From positions 558,001-622,000 of the forward strand of contig MU839830.1 in assembly GCA_030411725.1 (NCBI GenBank): DNA of 64,000 bases, written 5' to 3'. Shown in pieces: positions 11,112 to 24,423 of the stretch (position 1 is the first letter of the stretch; each line of letters starts with the position of its first letter). The notes beneath the pieces were generated by a model. It was given only the letters and a program-made list of their open reading frames with translations. It was not told where the DNA came from and did not search any database. This stretch comes from Echria macrotheca (taxonomy: Eukaryota > Ascomycota > Sordariomycetes > Sordariales > Schizotheciaceae). Position numbers and translations under genes: made by a program.

Positions 11112-14100
11112 GCCTGCTAACCTAGGTAAGGAGACGCGTAAACTGGTGTTGGTTTGGTCTTGTTCGCGGTGGCGGTCGCGGTCATGCAGATGTCGTGGTA
11201 CCGGTACAGACGTGTGGTCCGAGACATTATAGAATCAGAACCTGGATCGTTCGATTCATTCGGTCTGGTTATGGCTCCGTTCCGTTCGAGATACGGCTGG
11301 TGCCCCTGTTCTTGTTCGTGACGCCCGAGGTGAGATATGACCTGGGTGAGACCCTGACTTATTTGACGGGTTTAATGACTTGTGATGGAGAGAGAGCTGG
11401 TTGGTTGGATTGCGAAGGAGACACAGGCAGGCAACGGAAAGACATGGCGTTCCTGGCTCCTCCGGTTGAGATCGTGTACGACGGGACCGACAGGATCTTG
11501 CGTCACGGTACGTTGATCTGGTACAGTGCTGACGAGTGGTTTCCGGCTGTGGGTTGGTGGATGGGTATCCGTGAACAGAGACTTGTCATATTATTTGGTA
11601 CTGCAGAGTTCGAGCCTCGGTGAGAGCGCTTCAACATGTGACGGTTGAGATGAGGCGATCATGTTTCTTTTGGATTGATTTTGGTTATGTGTATGGAATC
11701 GGCATTCTTATCAACGAACCGCGATACCTAGCTGCCCGATGAGTGAGGAGCCGATATCAGAAGAGCATGCCACCTACCCAGCCACAGGGCGAAGAAAAAG
11801 GAAGGGTTTACATTCGCGAGTTCATCAAACTTCGTTGACTCTGACCTTATGAAGACTACCTACTCACGACAGAACCTGGGATGACATGACTACTATATGC
11901 CTGTGGGTACCGGAATATCCTGCTGAAGCGCAATGAGACTCAGCAACTAACCACGAATCTAGTACATCGACAGAAGGCCTGGGTAACTCCATGTTTACCC
12001 CGGACAAGATATTCAACTGCCGTGAATTAGGAAGGACCTGGATAGGGTTATCTTAAGTAAACAACCTACTATTCTAGTCAAGCAAGAAATTGGAAAAGAG
12101 ATCAAGAGAAACACTAAAAGCAATGCCTTCTTTATTTGACGATCTAGCTGGTCCTTGTGACAACCCAACGGCCTCTCTCCAAACCATAGACGACAAACAT
12201 CTGTTGCACTCGTTCCACAAGCACAATACAGTTTATACATGGCCAGATTTTGCTCTTTCCTATGTTCAGCTACCCGCAGCATGTCTACAGAAACCCCCCA
12301 CACCATAACACAGCTTGACAACCATGTCTCCACTGGTCTCTACGAACAACAGCACACGATGCTACCAGACAACAACCGGCACCATCGGGGACGGTATCCG
12401 GTGAGCAACACCAGCAGAGGACGAGAATAGCAACCCAAAATCATGCCGCCCTCAGACTACAACCCCAAAACATGGCAACGAACGCGCGGGACAGCACGGG
12501 CGCAGCAACAGAACCCAACGATATGGAACGACAGAAGAACAGCCAAGACGGGAGAAAAAGGGGTTTGCCATCCGCTACCCACTTCCCCTGCCGTTTCTGC
12601 GTCATCCCCTTCGAACTCCGGCTTACCAATTCAGTCCTTACCTCCTCCTACACACCGAAGAGATGTATCCATTCGCTGACATCGTTCACTTCAGGCCACG
12701 GTATCCGGATATCTCTGAAACTCGTGCCTGGTCGGATATGTCAGCGCAACCGCCTTACTCTTGAACATCCAAGAGTATCACCGGGACCATCCTTGCAGAG
12801 TCCTCGTGTGGCCATGAGAGATACCTACCTATTCCCAACCCATCCAGGTTCAGGCTCGCCTCTCTGAACTCTTCATACCCGGATGCACTGTACAATCGAG
12901 GTCTGAAACACACTACCCACCCGCTCTTCAAGTCTTGCCGTGTTGTGTAAGGCCAGATATCATATTACAGACCTCGTCCAGGAGTACCTTACTTACTCTC
13001 TAACCCATAGCCCGCAGGAGCCAAACTTGTGCATACCACCCACCATCCAGTCCAACTTATGACCCAGATATCTATTTCAAGGTATAGAGTATCCAGGATG
13101 TTGAGGCACATGCAACCCTGATTCATAGTGATGCTCATGAGGTAGAATCTCCCGCTGGGGAGTAGTTTACCCACCCCCCAACCACCTATGCCTCGGGGAA
13201 TATTCCGGCAGCAGTAAGGGGGACATGGGCTGAGTCCTCAGAAGGGTTCGTTCGAGAGGGGGTAAGATACAACCCAACTTCAAAGAGAGGGGTTACTCAG
13301 CTGGACGCATAGGAGGTGGAGGGGGTTACATTCTGACCCCCCTGCGCTCCCGCCTTCCATGCTTCCCACGCCTTGGATCCCGCGCTTTCCAAACAAGCCC
13401 AGCCCGTAGCTTTGATCACAAAGAGACCTGACCATGGCCAGGACGGACAGCCCTTTAGTAGTTACGTAGTAGGCTAGTCAGATGACGGCACTGCGAACAG
13501 TCCAAGTTGCCGGGGTTGACCTCACTTATTCCCACTCACCATACCACCCAGTAGTTATGCAGTAGTAATAACCCCAGGCACTTACACCACCACCACACAC
13601 CACACTAGGAGGACTCATGCAAGTCATGGTCAGTCAGTCTTCACTGTGTCGGAGAAGTGGCAAGAGTTGCATCCCGACACCGACGCACCCCCGCAGACTC
13701 AGAACCCCGAACCCCACCCCCCCAAAGCCGGTCACGCCGAACTTTCTCTTCCCCTTCCCGTTCCGTCCCCAGTTCCCAATGAGAACAACAGGTGGCGAAC
13801 TCGGCGAAGCAAAAACCTCCCCTCGGCCTAGCTCCTAACACACAGAAAACCCCGCTCGGTCGGCAGACTTCAGGTGTGAGAGATCAGGAGGATAAGGTAC
13901 CTATCCACAGTAGTCCCGTGGATTGGGCCTGAAGTGGCTGCAAAGCGTGTGGCAAATCCAAGTTTTAATTTGCAAGGCTGGGTGAGGAAGTAAGATCAGA
14001 GAGGTAAGATGGTTTGCTTTCACCAGAAGAAAGTGGGACGATAAGAGAGATAGTTAACGGCGGGGTTAGTTCCAGGCAAAATACCTAGCTGAGGCCTGAC

Positions 14101-15579
14101 CACGTGACACCCAGCTGTGACTACTTTCCAAAAGAAAAAAAAATACATCTGGAATTATACCCTCTCGAAAGGCAACTTGATTGGGTGGTATTGAAACTCG
14201 GCATTTAGAGACTGTAAAATAGCGATTTCAAGTGCCCAGGTTCGTCAAGGTAAACCCTTCCCTCATTCTGGATAGGTATCCAATCTTTCTATGTGCCGTT
14301 CCTGCATTCTTGCAAACTCTCCATCTTGTCAATGGTCCAGAAATTTCTTTTCGTCCGGGAGATATGGTTCTGCCTGGGTTTGAATTGCTTGGCCAAAGTT
14401 CTTTGAAAACGTGGGAGGACTGACAATGGCGGAGCGCCCCATCTGTTTGCGGTAGGTTGGAAACAAGGCTGCTCACCTTGTGTGGTAGCAAGCAGGTGAC
14501 AGGATATGTACCTGCATACACACATGTTTTCGTATGTCTCTCACCCTCGACACAGCTGGCAGTGTACCAGACATGGTCTATATATACAACGAGGGCCTGG
14601 ACATTCTTCAGTGTGTATAGGCACGGATCCTGTAAGATTCTGTAGATGGTCTACATGTAGGACCGGATGCTAGCTGGCCGATTTATTTATTTCCCTTTGT
14701 TTACTTGCTGACCTCGGGTCATGACCTAGATCATGGATTTAGTCAGGCACCTAGAGACATACCTAGGGTAGGGAAGCATTTCCTTGCTGGAGAAAAACGC
14801 TAGCGTTGAATTCATGACAAGTACCTTTTTCAAACCGATACCCGTGTTTAGCATTACTGCCAGTATTAAGAGTATACCTAGGTACGGGAGCAGTGGAAGA
14901 CGATCTAGGTCACCGGCATTCAGATACAGTATACATCGACGGTTACTTTGAATATTGTCCTCCTTGCCTGGCTGTATGTTAGCTGCGCTGTGACTATGCC
15001 GGCGTTGCTTCAACCGTTTCCCATGGAGTAGCTGTGTAGACAGGGATGGACGTGATTTATTAGGTGTTTCGGGAAGCGTTTCCATGTTATGTCAAATTGG
15101 TGCTTGCAAGGTTTTTTTCCCCATAAAACATCCCCTCGAGACCACAACGCAACGGCTTTCAACGAATATAACAGGGCCCCTTAAGAATCAAAATGACGGC
15201 ATCTAGGGAATAGAAAACGCATATTGGGACGAAGGAAACGTATACCCAAGGCTAAGATAACGCCCTTTGAATAGCAAACGCCTCTTTCACAAGATTTAAC
15301 CTCTTCTAGATAAAGTCAACTGCCCTTTGAAAAAGAACCAGTCCCCTCCAAATAAATATCTACGACATCGAACATAACTGACCCAGGTTACTGAGGCGTA
15401 ATCATACCACTCCGGAGCCCGCGAGGTTTGCCCGTGAATTTGCATATAGATCTACTCGGGTAGGCAGTTCCAGTCTTTAGGAGCACAGCTCTCATGTCTT
15501 TTGAGTGCCTCGGCACAGAGCCAGGAACCCATTTTACAGCTTCAAAGTCAGAGCTAGGGATAAATATCTGGTGTAACCC
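11112..15579. other. Gene-free region, AT-richer part
   Basis: No gene can be supported. Open frames are short, mutually overlapping and unrecognised. Base composition is more balanced than in the neighbouring 15.6-22 kb part, with short A and T runs, C-rich tracts near 13.7 kb and a small ACC-rich patch near 13585. It contains one perfect TACCTAGGTA decamer (14875) and several one- or two-mismatch relatives (11119, 14760). Confidence 0.55.
14875..14884. repeat. Perfect palindrome TACCTAGGTA, copy 1
   Basis: A 10 bp self-complementary word in the long gene-free region. It is one of three exact copies in the window (others at 25565 and 46151), all between genes. Near copies: 11119-11128 and 53047-53056 (one mismatch each). 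Confidence 0.7.
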
Positions 15580-18500
15580 TTATGAGGAGGGGTTTACTTC
15601 CTCCGGCAAACAGATCAGCCAAGTTGCATCCTGAAGAGATCCCCGCGGCACGGTCTGGAGCTGACTTGCATCCCCCAAAGTTCGCAACCCTCCGGGGTCG
15701 CGGCGACGATCCCTTCCTAGACCGAGATAGCGGACGATGGCACGCTGTTCACTTCTGCAACGACTTGCAGCAGCAGCCGTGGCAGGGGAGAGGCCTGGAA
15801 AGACACGGCAGCGGACAGCAGGGGAGGGGGCCACCACTTCGTCGCCTTCCCCGCGCAACCCAGCGAAGACGTCAAAAAGCAACGATACTGTTCCCTCGGC
15901 ACCGGCCTTCCCGCCATGGCTCGGATTCCATCCAGGCCGGCCGAGAACTACTGCTGCGTCACCTACCCCTGACCTCTGCCCGCTGGTCTGGAACATCAAG
16001 AGCAAAAGACGCGACAAACGGCAAGAAACTGTAGTAGACCTCGTCGGCTTCCTTCCGCAGCTGAACGAAGAGCGGACACAAGGCATGTGTTACGGTACGC
16101 AGAGGCGAGTGGTCGGCGATCTGTGTACCACAACCGCCATTGTTTCCTGCACCTTGGTCCCCGACTTTGGATTGGCGACCCGTCCCCATTTCCCGCCTCC
16201 CGAGTCCATGGCGAAAGCCAAACAGACAACAGCTTTTGACTTTCTTCCTGAGCTGCCAGTTTATTTTTGAACCATCCTCTAGAGTAGATCCCGTCTGTGA
16301 AAGGAGCGCAACGAGATCTGGCGATCGACTGGTCCCGATCTCCATGCTACCCCGCCGGCCGCGTCGATTGGAGCCCGCCGCCACAGCCCGTCACGTCCCC
16401 GGCCCAGTGCGGCTGCCGATCACATCGTCCGCTCGGGGTGCGAAAGCGACAGGCTGAGTGGCGCTCCCGACAGGGCAAATCAGCTGACGAGCCGTCTCCC
16501 CCAAGGTGACCCGTTACTCGTCCCCTGCAGCAACAAGCAGGAACCAGAGACAGCATGACGCCTCAGCTCTTCTCCCAGCCCAGAGTCAGGTCTGCCGCGA
16601 TGCAAAGCATCCAATGCCCATCGACCTATAGCCCGTCGTCCAGGCGCGTCTCGCTTTCGTTCTCCGGACCCGTCAACGCGGCCGACCGACGACGATGCGG
16701 CTCAAGTCGAGCCCCGAAATAGAAGCACATCTTCCGGGTTGGCCGTAATGAATATTAGATTAATCCCCCCCACGTCGCCGGGAGCTCCCGGCGCGCTGCT
16801 TGTTCCTGTCGCCAGCCTATCGAATCGCGCCAACGGCTACCAAAGTCGACTTGGTTATCGCTATCGGTCTCCCATCACGCTGAGACAGACCACTAACCGT
16901 CGTCAGCAGTAACAAACCCCGTGACCCCTTGCCTCCTGCGTTGTTTTTGGACCCCGTTGTTTTGTCTTCGTCCCAAGTTTGCAGTTTCTGCTGAGCAGTC
17001 CGTCCGCACCTGGCGCATTCCGATGCAGGGGCCCCGGCCACGGCACGTTTGCTCCCTGTGTGGGCACTTGGACACAGTGCGAGGGCAGATTATCGCGCAG
17101 CCGGCGGGGGCTGCAGAGCCCGACAAACAAGGGCTTGCCTCTGGCCAGCACGTGGCCGCCCGGACCAGAAAGGGATCCTAATCTCCCGTCACCCTTGGTC
17201 GTGCTTCCGAGGCATGAAAGGTCATCTCACGATGGCGTCAAGAACAGCCCTTTCTGCATCGGAACGGCGGCAAGACTGCTCTTGACCGCAGCTCGTATTT
17301 CCCTCTCTCTGTCAGCCTGGCCGTCTTCGCAGCCCACAACCCTCAGCAGAACCACGGCGCGCGGCAACACGACTGTGTCGATTTGCGGTTTGCGAATCCC
17401 GATTGTCAGTGACTCCAACATGCTGCTGAGTCGCGGCATCGGGAACGGGCGAGGTGGTTGCCATTTCCATGACTGCGTGTGACCTGCATCGACAACTGCC
17501 CATCCGTCCTGAGGTTGCACTCGGCGACCGCTTCCACCACCTGGACGCCGCCGACCAAGCTTTTGGCACGTCTTCTCCACCGAAGTCGACTCTGGCCGTT
17601 TGACGTGATTTGCCATCGAAACCTCTCACTGGGCTGACAGTTGACTGAACCCTCTCCGAGTCCGGCCCGCAGTGGGCCCAAGCTCCGCGGGATTGGTGCC
17701 GCTTTCCATCCATCATGAGGCGCTTTTTTGCCTCTGAACCGCACCAACCTCTTTTTGTCCGGGCTTGCGAGTGCCATCCAATCGCCGGCTGCACATGTGC
17801 CAAGACTCAGCTCGAAGCAAGACATTTTCTGTCTCCGCAGAAGCCGCCGCAAACGTCAAAGTCGAGTTCGCACTTCGAACATGACAACAGCTTATCAACC
17901 CCTTTTGCTTCGTAAGGTTTTTCTTTTTGTCCGTCGACTCGGTCCCGACCGGATGGATCTGTGGCATCGTGGCAGCGGAAATGAGCCCTCGATACGGAAT
18001 ACAGGCACGACAAAGGCTCCCGAACCCAGACAGAGAGATGTTTGCCTCGTCGCACTTGCTGCGTCATGGATTCGTCTGAACCCGGCCCCGCCCTTCCGGG
18101 ACGCTTTACGCGGTACCCATTGAGGTAACCGCTTGGTATGATGCAGACCCGACAGATTTTTGGGTCGCTCGCTTGAACCTATATCGCACATCTTAAGAAA
18201 ATCCTGAGGAGGGGGGCTGTTGGCAGGCGAGAAGCTCAAGCCACCAGACTGCGGGATGGTCGCTCCCCACGTCGCTTTAATTTTACGGAAGCCGAGCTTG
18301 CGGGAGCCGACCATCGCGCCACCGAGCTGTCAGTCAGAATTGCGTCGCATCCTGCTGTGAGAGTGCTGGAAAAGGCTCTGTCGCGCCTGGCTGTTGGTGT
18401 GTTGTATTGTCAGCTCGTGATGGTGGCCGAGACTAAGACGGTCGGAGCAACCTCTCGAGGCAGTGCTGCCTGTTCAACACCACCTCCCTACAGATATCTC

Positions 18501-21500
18501 CACGACGGCAGTCGTCTGCTGCAGGACGCGGGCAAGGCGGGGTGCGCAACTCCCCTCACTGCGAGTGTTCGAACCTCTGTGCTGGCGCCCACGGCGTCCT
18601 TCGCCCACGGGGCTCGATGTGACCCTTCCGGTGGTTGTCTGCTGGGACCTCGCGGGCTCACACCAATGACACGGCGAGCCTTGTGCCCCACACGACGAGC
18701 AGCGGTGCAAATTGGGCGGGCATCCATAAATAGCTCGGTACGCGGGTTCAGTGCGACGCTGCGGCGTGTGTGGACGACGACATGGTCTTCCCACCAGATG
18801 CTCTTTGGCCTTCTCGCGGAGATCAGATGAATGTTGGGCGGACTTGTGTTGCAGTGCACCTTTGGTTTCTGACCAGCCGACCGATTTCGGTGTCTTGTTG
18901 TTCGGAATTTCAGCTCCTGCGGCTTCTCCGCCAGTTTGCAAACCCCAAGAGCAAGGCTCGAGAGTCGAATGCCTCGAAGTTGTCCTGGTTACTGCTGCGT
19001 GTGACGCTTGTAATCTTGACTCGGGTGTAAGGTTTCGTGTTCTCATCCCGGCCGTCTGGTCGGCTCTGCAGCACAAGGTTGCGAGATGAATGCGAGTGTT
19101 ACCAGCTCCGCAGTGTCGGTGACTGGACAGTGAAATCGTTGTTCCGTAGTCGGCACGGAGTCGAGGTCGAGATGCTCACGTCAGGACGACGAGCAGTGTT
19201 GAGAAGCAGCAATCTTGAACGGCAGGACAAATGGCAGGGATGTTGGGTCCCGTCACGGTCAGGTGCGGTCACGCGAATCAGGAGCGCAGGTAAGCGAGAG
19301 ACCCACAGAAAGTCGTCTGCTCAGTGGAGGACACAAGCAAGGGTTCACTGGGGCGGGACTTTTGACGGCTCCGCGAAAAACTCAAAAAGATTGTCTTGTG
19401 GACATGACCGTGATGTTGGTGCGGAGCAGGCTGCAGCAACGGGAGGGACATCCCAAGAACAGGACGTTGCCCCGAGAGTGGCCAATTCCTCGTGCGGAGA
19501 CAAACGAGGCTGCACTTTTGCCGGTGGAGGCTCAACAGGTTAACGACGGGAACAACGGCGGAGGCGGCGGCGGCGGCCTCGCACTGTCGATCACATCGCG
19601 TGGCATTTGGGCTTCAGCTTCTGTCTAGCGGCATCTCGGCATCTGGCCTGGTCGGAGAGGATGCCGGGGGTTAGCATTGGGTTTAACCTCTTCGCTTGTC
19701 GCTTTTGCAACGAGCTGAGGGCGAAAAAGCAAAGAAGGACGCCAAAAGTAAAACAACGCGTCGGGTCTGAACGTCTCCCGCGACCCCTTGTTCGAGAGCA
19801 AGGTTCCGGTGATTGAGGGGAGTTTAGGGGTCTGATGACATTCGGTCTGGATTGTTCCCACTGAGAGTCTGGGCCATGGCATCTCTCGCCAACCAGGCTT
19901 GTCCCTGGCTGCCTGGCTTCGCGCTCAACGGCCGAGTCTCCAAGATGCTGATTAGCTTCAGGTTGCCGCTATTGCTGCGACGAGCGGCAACCGTCTCCAG
20001 GCGGGCGGTTGGGCTAATGGCAGTGTCAAGTGGAGACGCGACGCCGCGAGAAACAGCGTTTAGCCGTGTTCCTGGATTTCTGGCTCTGCTCCGATGGCAT
20101 TGGGTCGGGGGGAAGCAGGCTCGGGAAGAAGCTTAACTCCAGAGAAACCGGGGTACGAGGCCAATCCGGCCCCAACGTCGATCCGGGACACCCAGGCTTT
20201 GTCGCGAAAACGCCTCTGGGACGCCTCCAGGTCGCGGCCGACCACTCAGCGCCGCCGGCGGGGATGGCAGCGAGATCTTGACTTTGATATTGAGGGTTGG
20301 CGGGAGCAATATCCTTCCCTCAGATCTTCAAAAACTCCCGTCTCTATTTCGGGAGCCGCAGCGATGTGACCGTGATCTTGGGAACAGTTTGGATGCCCTT
20401 TCTCTTCGCACATTGGATGACCACTGGAGGACCCCACGTCCACTGTCAGGACACAGTGCCGATGCCCGCACGCCACTGGCCAGCTTTTGGAGAGTGCGGT
20501 GCGGAGAAGCTGGCTCGGCCCTAGTTAGTTAGAGCAGGCTGCGCGCCATCCCGAACTCTGGTTCGTCCGCACGACGGTTGTGTCCAACCGGTTCCCATTG
20601 AGATCATCTGTCTGCCCCGAAAAGCCTGTGGATTGCTCAGTGTGTTTCGCTATCACCATCTGCCATCGATAATCGGCGCTGGATGGGGCTTGCATCGTCG
20701 AATCGATCGAGGGAGAAAGCGTCGTTTCGTGCTCATTGGCCAGCCCCGGGCGATCCGTCACGTTTGTTCCCAGGAGGGGATCGTTGCTCTGCCGTCGGGC
20801 ACGGTTGGTGCCGTCCATCGCAACCTCCATCTCACTCTTTGCCCCTCACGCCCATCCATCCATCGCAGCGCTCCACCAGGCTGCTTACGTTGTTGGTCTG
20901 CCCTGCCATCGCGGACGGGAGGTTTCGGATCCAGGCGAGGGAGAAGCGAAAGGGAGTCGAGGGTTTCGGAGGCAGACGACTTGGCTTTCCAATGGCCATC
21001 CCGTTGCGACGGGTAGACACCGTGCAAATTGACATGGCATGCACGGACAATATCTTCAGCTCGGGCTCGAAAGCAGGGCTCCAGGGTTGCACGGCGGCGC
21101 GCCTGAACCAGGGATGGGGCGCCCCGCTGGCGCCTCGTTGTCGCTCTCCAGGTTGTGCGAGCTGGCCGTGCCTGGTCAGACGTCGACCTCTGGTGTGTGC
21201 TGCTGCTGCTGCTGCTTCTGCTGCTTGGCAGAGTGGGGTTTTCCCTAGAGTACTCTAGCCTCTCCTCGCCTGTGCAGTAACTACCCAGCTCCCACCCATG
21301 CTGTGTTGATGCCCCGTGCTCTGCCCGCGAGTCAATGTTAGTCCTCAGACTTCAACAGCAAGATGCAGAATCGTGGACACGATCGTGCCGGAATGCCCAC
21401 CGCCCTCGCCCAGAGCTGGTGGAGCTGTTGGCGGGGAAGTTGCTGGATTGGAAGGAACAGTAAACCAATGCAGACAGACCTGGTCTGTCTTTCTGTCGTC

Positions 21501-22366
21501 CTTCTTGCCCACCCCCTGGCCGACGAGGAGCCCTTGCCCTCCTCCGCTGCACCCCTGTCGAGGATCCTCCTCGCCGTCCTCGCCTCTCACCCAGTGCCGC
21601 ACCACCACTACCAAGGCCAGTGCACCGCACCGCATCGCACCAGACCACTCCCACTCCAGACCCTTCCACAATCCCGGCCCATGTCACCATTCCACGCTCC
21701 TCCACCACAATGATCGTGCCCGTTGTCCGCCAGGCGCCAGCTTGGTGATTGTGCAGTCTCCGCCCCAGACACACCACTCACTCGCTCGCTCCCTCCCGCC
21801 GGTGTCCTGCCTTCACTTGATTCAGTCTGGATCCGCCCGGCATTCGCTCGACAAGCAGAGGGTCCTCCTGCTCGGAACAAATAGGTACACTCGCAGCGCT
21901 GACCCGCCCAGCTGGACTCTCCCTCTTTCGTCCTCCTTGTCAACCCTGTCTTGTTGTGATTTGCCCTCCAGGGGGGATCGCTTCTCCAGGACAAGACTTC
22001 CGATCCGCGACCTGTGAGCTGTGCATCCCCGCGTGTCTCGCCCTTCCGCTCCCGGCCGCGTCCACCCCCCTTCCCCTCGAGGCGCCAGGGGCCCACGCTC
22101 AGTCTTAAACCGGCCAAGCCCCCCCAACGCCAGTTCCCACTCGCCTTTTCACTTTGGATCTGGTGGAATTGTTCCCGACCCACAACACACTCTTTCATGT
22201 TGACCTCTTGTCTGCCTAACTCCCAGTCGCTCGTTACCCAACGCTGATATCGCCGCCGTCTCGGAAAGCCGAGCTCGCCTGCTGGACAACACGTCGCTGA
22301 CGACATCGCCCACCCGGACCACTACCACCAGCCAGCCCGTCCGTGCGCTCCATCGGTCAGGAAAAT
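15580..22366. promoter_or_regulatory. Long GC-rich upstream region and probable 5' leader of the homeodomain gene
   Basis: No recognisable coding sequence. The part from about 21.3 kb to the start codon is strongly pyrimidine-rich (runs of CCACC, CTCC, CCCTC), the character of fungal core promoters and 5' leaders. A possible 5' UTR intron has a GTGAGC donor at 22014 and an excellent acceptor (CCTAAC branch then TCCCAG) ending at 22226. Several upstream ATGs precede the main start. Simple repeats include a CTG run near 21195-21230 and a GGC run near 19560. Developmental regulators in fungi often have multi-kilobase promoters, but assigning the whole stretch to this gene is inference. Confidence 0.4.
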
Positions 22367-24329
22367 ATGGATATGGAGTTCATGGGGCACCGCTTCCAGC
22401 GGGCGTACCCCGTCGCCGACATGCAGCATCAGGCCGCTCATCCGGACCCCTACGGCCAGGCACACTTTCCACAGCACCACGCCCACCACCCGTATCCGTT
22501 TATGAACCACCACCTGGCGGCCCTCTATCAACACCAGCACCGCGCGGCCATGATGGGCCAGGGCATGATGCACGGATCCAAGCAGACGGAGCCGAAACCG
22601 AGGCTAGCCAAGGACGAGGTCGAGCTGTTGGAGCAAGAATTCTCAAAGAACCCGAAGCCAAACAGCAGCACCAAACGGGAACTCGCCGAACAGATGGGCG
22701 TCGAGCTGCCGAGGATAAATGTTGGTTTGTCGGACCCCAATGCGCTGGCAGCGTGCTGACTGCATGTGTTAGAACTGGTTTCAAAACCGGCGGGCAAAGG
22801 AGAAACAGATGCGCAAGACGGCCGAGTTTGAGGCCCAGCAAGCACGGCAACGAGACTCGTCGGAACCCAAGTCAGGCAACGAGCAGGAGCAGGGCGCCGC
22901 GGGCGAGTTTTACCCGCTGAGTAACCACCACCAGCCGCTAGGTCTCTCAACCGCCCCCTTTGGTGAGTCCGACAGCGGCAATGACGAGGACGACGAGGCC
23001 GAAGCCGAAGCAAAGGTGGAATCGGATGCGCAGCAGGCCGCTTCGCACGAGGACCAGGGCTCCGCTGCCTCTGAGCCCGTGTCCGTTCAGCAGACCACAG
23101 AGTCTCCCACGAACTCAGAAAGCGATGGATTCGTCCATGTCGACTATGACGGTTTCGAACTTGCGGCGCCGGTTCCTGTTGTCCACAACTCGTTTCAGGG
23201 GCCGCAAAACCACGGAAATTTCCAGCCGAATCCGTATGGTCTCACTCTCGGCGAATCACAGATGGCCCAAACCCTAGCTGGACAGGATTTTGATGGCTTG
23301 CTCCAGAATTCTGCGGCGGTCCACATGTTTCCCGAGAGAAACTACTTCGCGGTCCCCTCCATCCCGCAGTTCCCTTCCCAGATGATCAATGATGGGTTAG
23401 TATTGAACAACGGAAACGAGACCACGATGCACGAAGAGCCTGCTGCCAGACCCGAGACCCTGTCGCCTTTGTCGATGACCTCATCACCGCCCGCCGGTGT
23501 TGATATGCGATTCAAGTCGCCCCCTCCTCCTGCAGACATCGCCGGCCGAAGAAACATGCGACGCCCGGCTCCTCTTGGTATTTCGTCGCTCCGGGGTAAC
23601 CCACTCATTCCGGGACCCAAGACCGGTATCGATGCGCCGAGGCGAACCGAGACAGCAAGCCCAATGAGGCGCATCTCCTCGGCCAGCGGAACCGGCCGGA
23701 TTCAGAAGCCGTTTGCGAACTCGGGAGGCCCGCGGTCACCCTTTTTTATGGACCGGAACAAGGAGGCGCTCTTCCAGAGCCTCCAAGCACAGTCCCCGGA
23801 GACCACGGAGATGAACACCCAGTCCCTCCGCGAGAACACGGTTGCCAGCGCTTCGGACGATGACCAAGGATACGCATTTGGCTCTATGAACACGGTCGGT
23901 GGCTACCAGGTTTTCAAGGCCGAGTCCACCATCAAGACGCCCCCGGATACCCCCGGCCTGGCTGGCAGCTTCCCGGATCAGTTCTTCACCAACTCGGCCG
24001 AGCAGCTGTGGGGCTACATCCCGCACGATGAGCCACTGCCGACTCCCAGCCTGTGCAGCCACCAAGGTTCCGAGCTGGAGTTCTCCATGGCGCCTCAGAT
24101 GCCGGGCTACATTGCCAGCCAGCCGGCGACGCCGTCGTTCCCTCCCTCGATCGGACCGACTTATGGCGGCTTCTTTGGCGGGTCTCTAGCCAACGCCGAG
24201 TATAACTTTCCCGACTCATATCCGTCTGAGTCCTCAGCGAGGTCATCACCCGGCGGTGGGCCACCGCGGTCCAAGCAATTTCAGTTCGCACAGAATGTTA
24301 CACCCCAAGACTTTCACCAGGAGAAGTAG
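22367..24329 (+). CDS. Homeodomain transcription factor
   Basis: Nuclear DNA-binding regulator, typical (non-TALE) fungal homeodomain of the Podospora pah1 / S. pombe phx1 / Magnaporthe HOX-HTF kind, likely acting in development or conidiation; the exact orthologue is not resolved. Exons 22367-22720 and 22773-24329 encode 636 aa. The first in-frame ATG with A at -3 (aatATGG) was taken; an upstream in-frame GTG was ignored. The His-rich N-terminus is followed by the homeodomain at about residues 76-133. The intron splits recognition helix 3, and splicing creates RINNWFQNRRAKEKQ. The donor is an unusual GTTGGT, with a CTGAC branch and TTAG acceptor. The long remainder is low-complexity, rich in Ser, Pro and acidic residues. 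The acidic run DSGNDEDDEAEAEAK follows the homeodomain. The C-terminal half, with many SP/TP sites, could be an activation and phospho-regulated region. Isolated between 11 kb upstream and 2.2 kb downstream without genes. Confidence 0.9.
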
Positions 24330-24341
24330 TTACTTCTCACT

Positions 24342-24377
24342 AAAACCACCCCTCGATATATAGAGAAGGGGGGTTTT
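24342..24377 (+). other. Imperfect hairpin just after the homeodomain stop codon
   Basis: Twelve bases after the TAG, AAAACCACCCCTC and GAGAAGGGGGGTTTT can pair around an AT-rich loop (GATATATA) with one mismatch and a small bulge. In the mRNA this would be a G/C-clamped stem in the proximal 3' UTR. Its function, if any, is unknown. Confidence 0.4.
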
Positions 24378-24417
24378 TGTATCAACACACGTTGGCTTTT
24401 TGGTTTTGCACTTTGCA

Positions 24418-24423
24418 AATAAA
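24418..24423 (+). terminator. Candidate poly(A) signal AATAAA, homeodomain gene
   Basis: Exact AATAAA 89 nt after the stop codon of the homeodomain gene, at a normal distance for a fungal 3' UTR. Single-motif evidence only. Confidence 0.4.

Noticed and set aside
11610..11640. tRNA B-box-like AGTTCGAGCCT
   Set aside because: No acceptor or anticodon stem can be built from the flanking bases.
15580..22017. Many open frames of 60-230 codons on both strands in the gene-free region
   Set aside because: None shows a recognisable domain, several overlap antisense, and their Arg/Ser/Pro/Gly composition fits translated GC-rich non-coding DNA.
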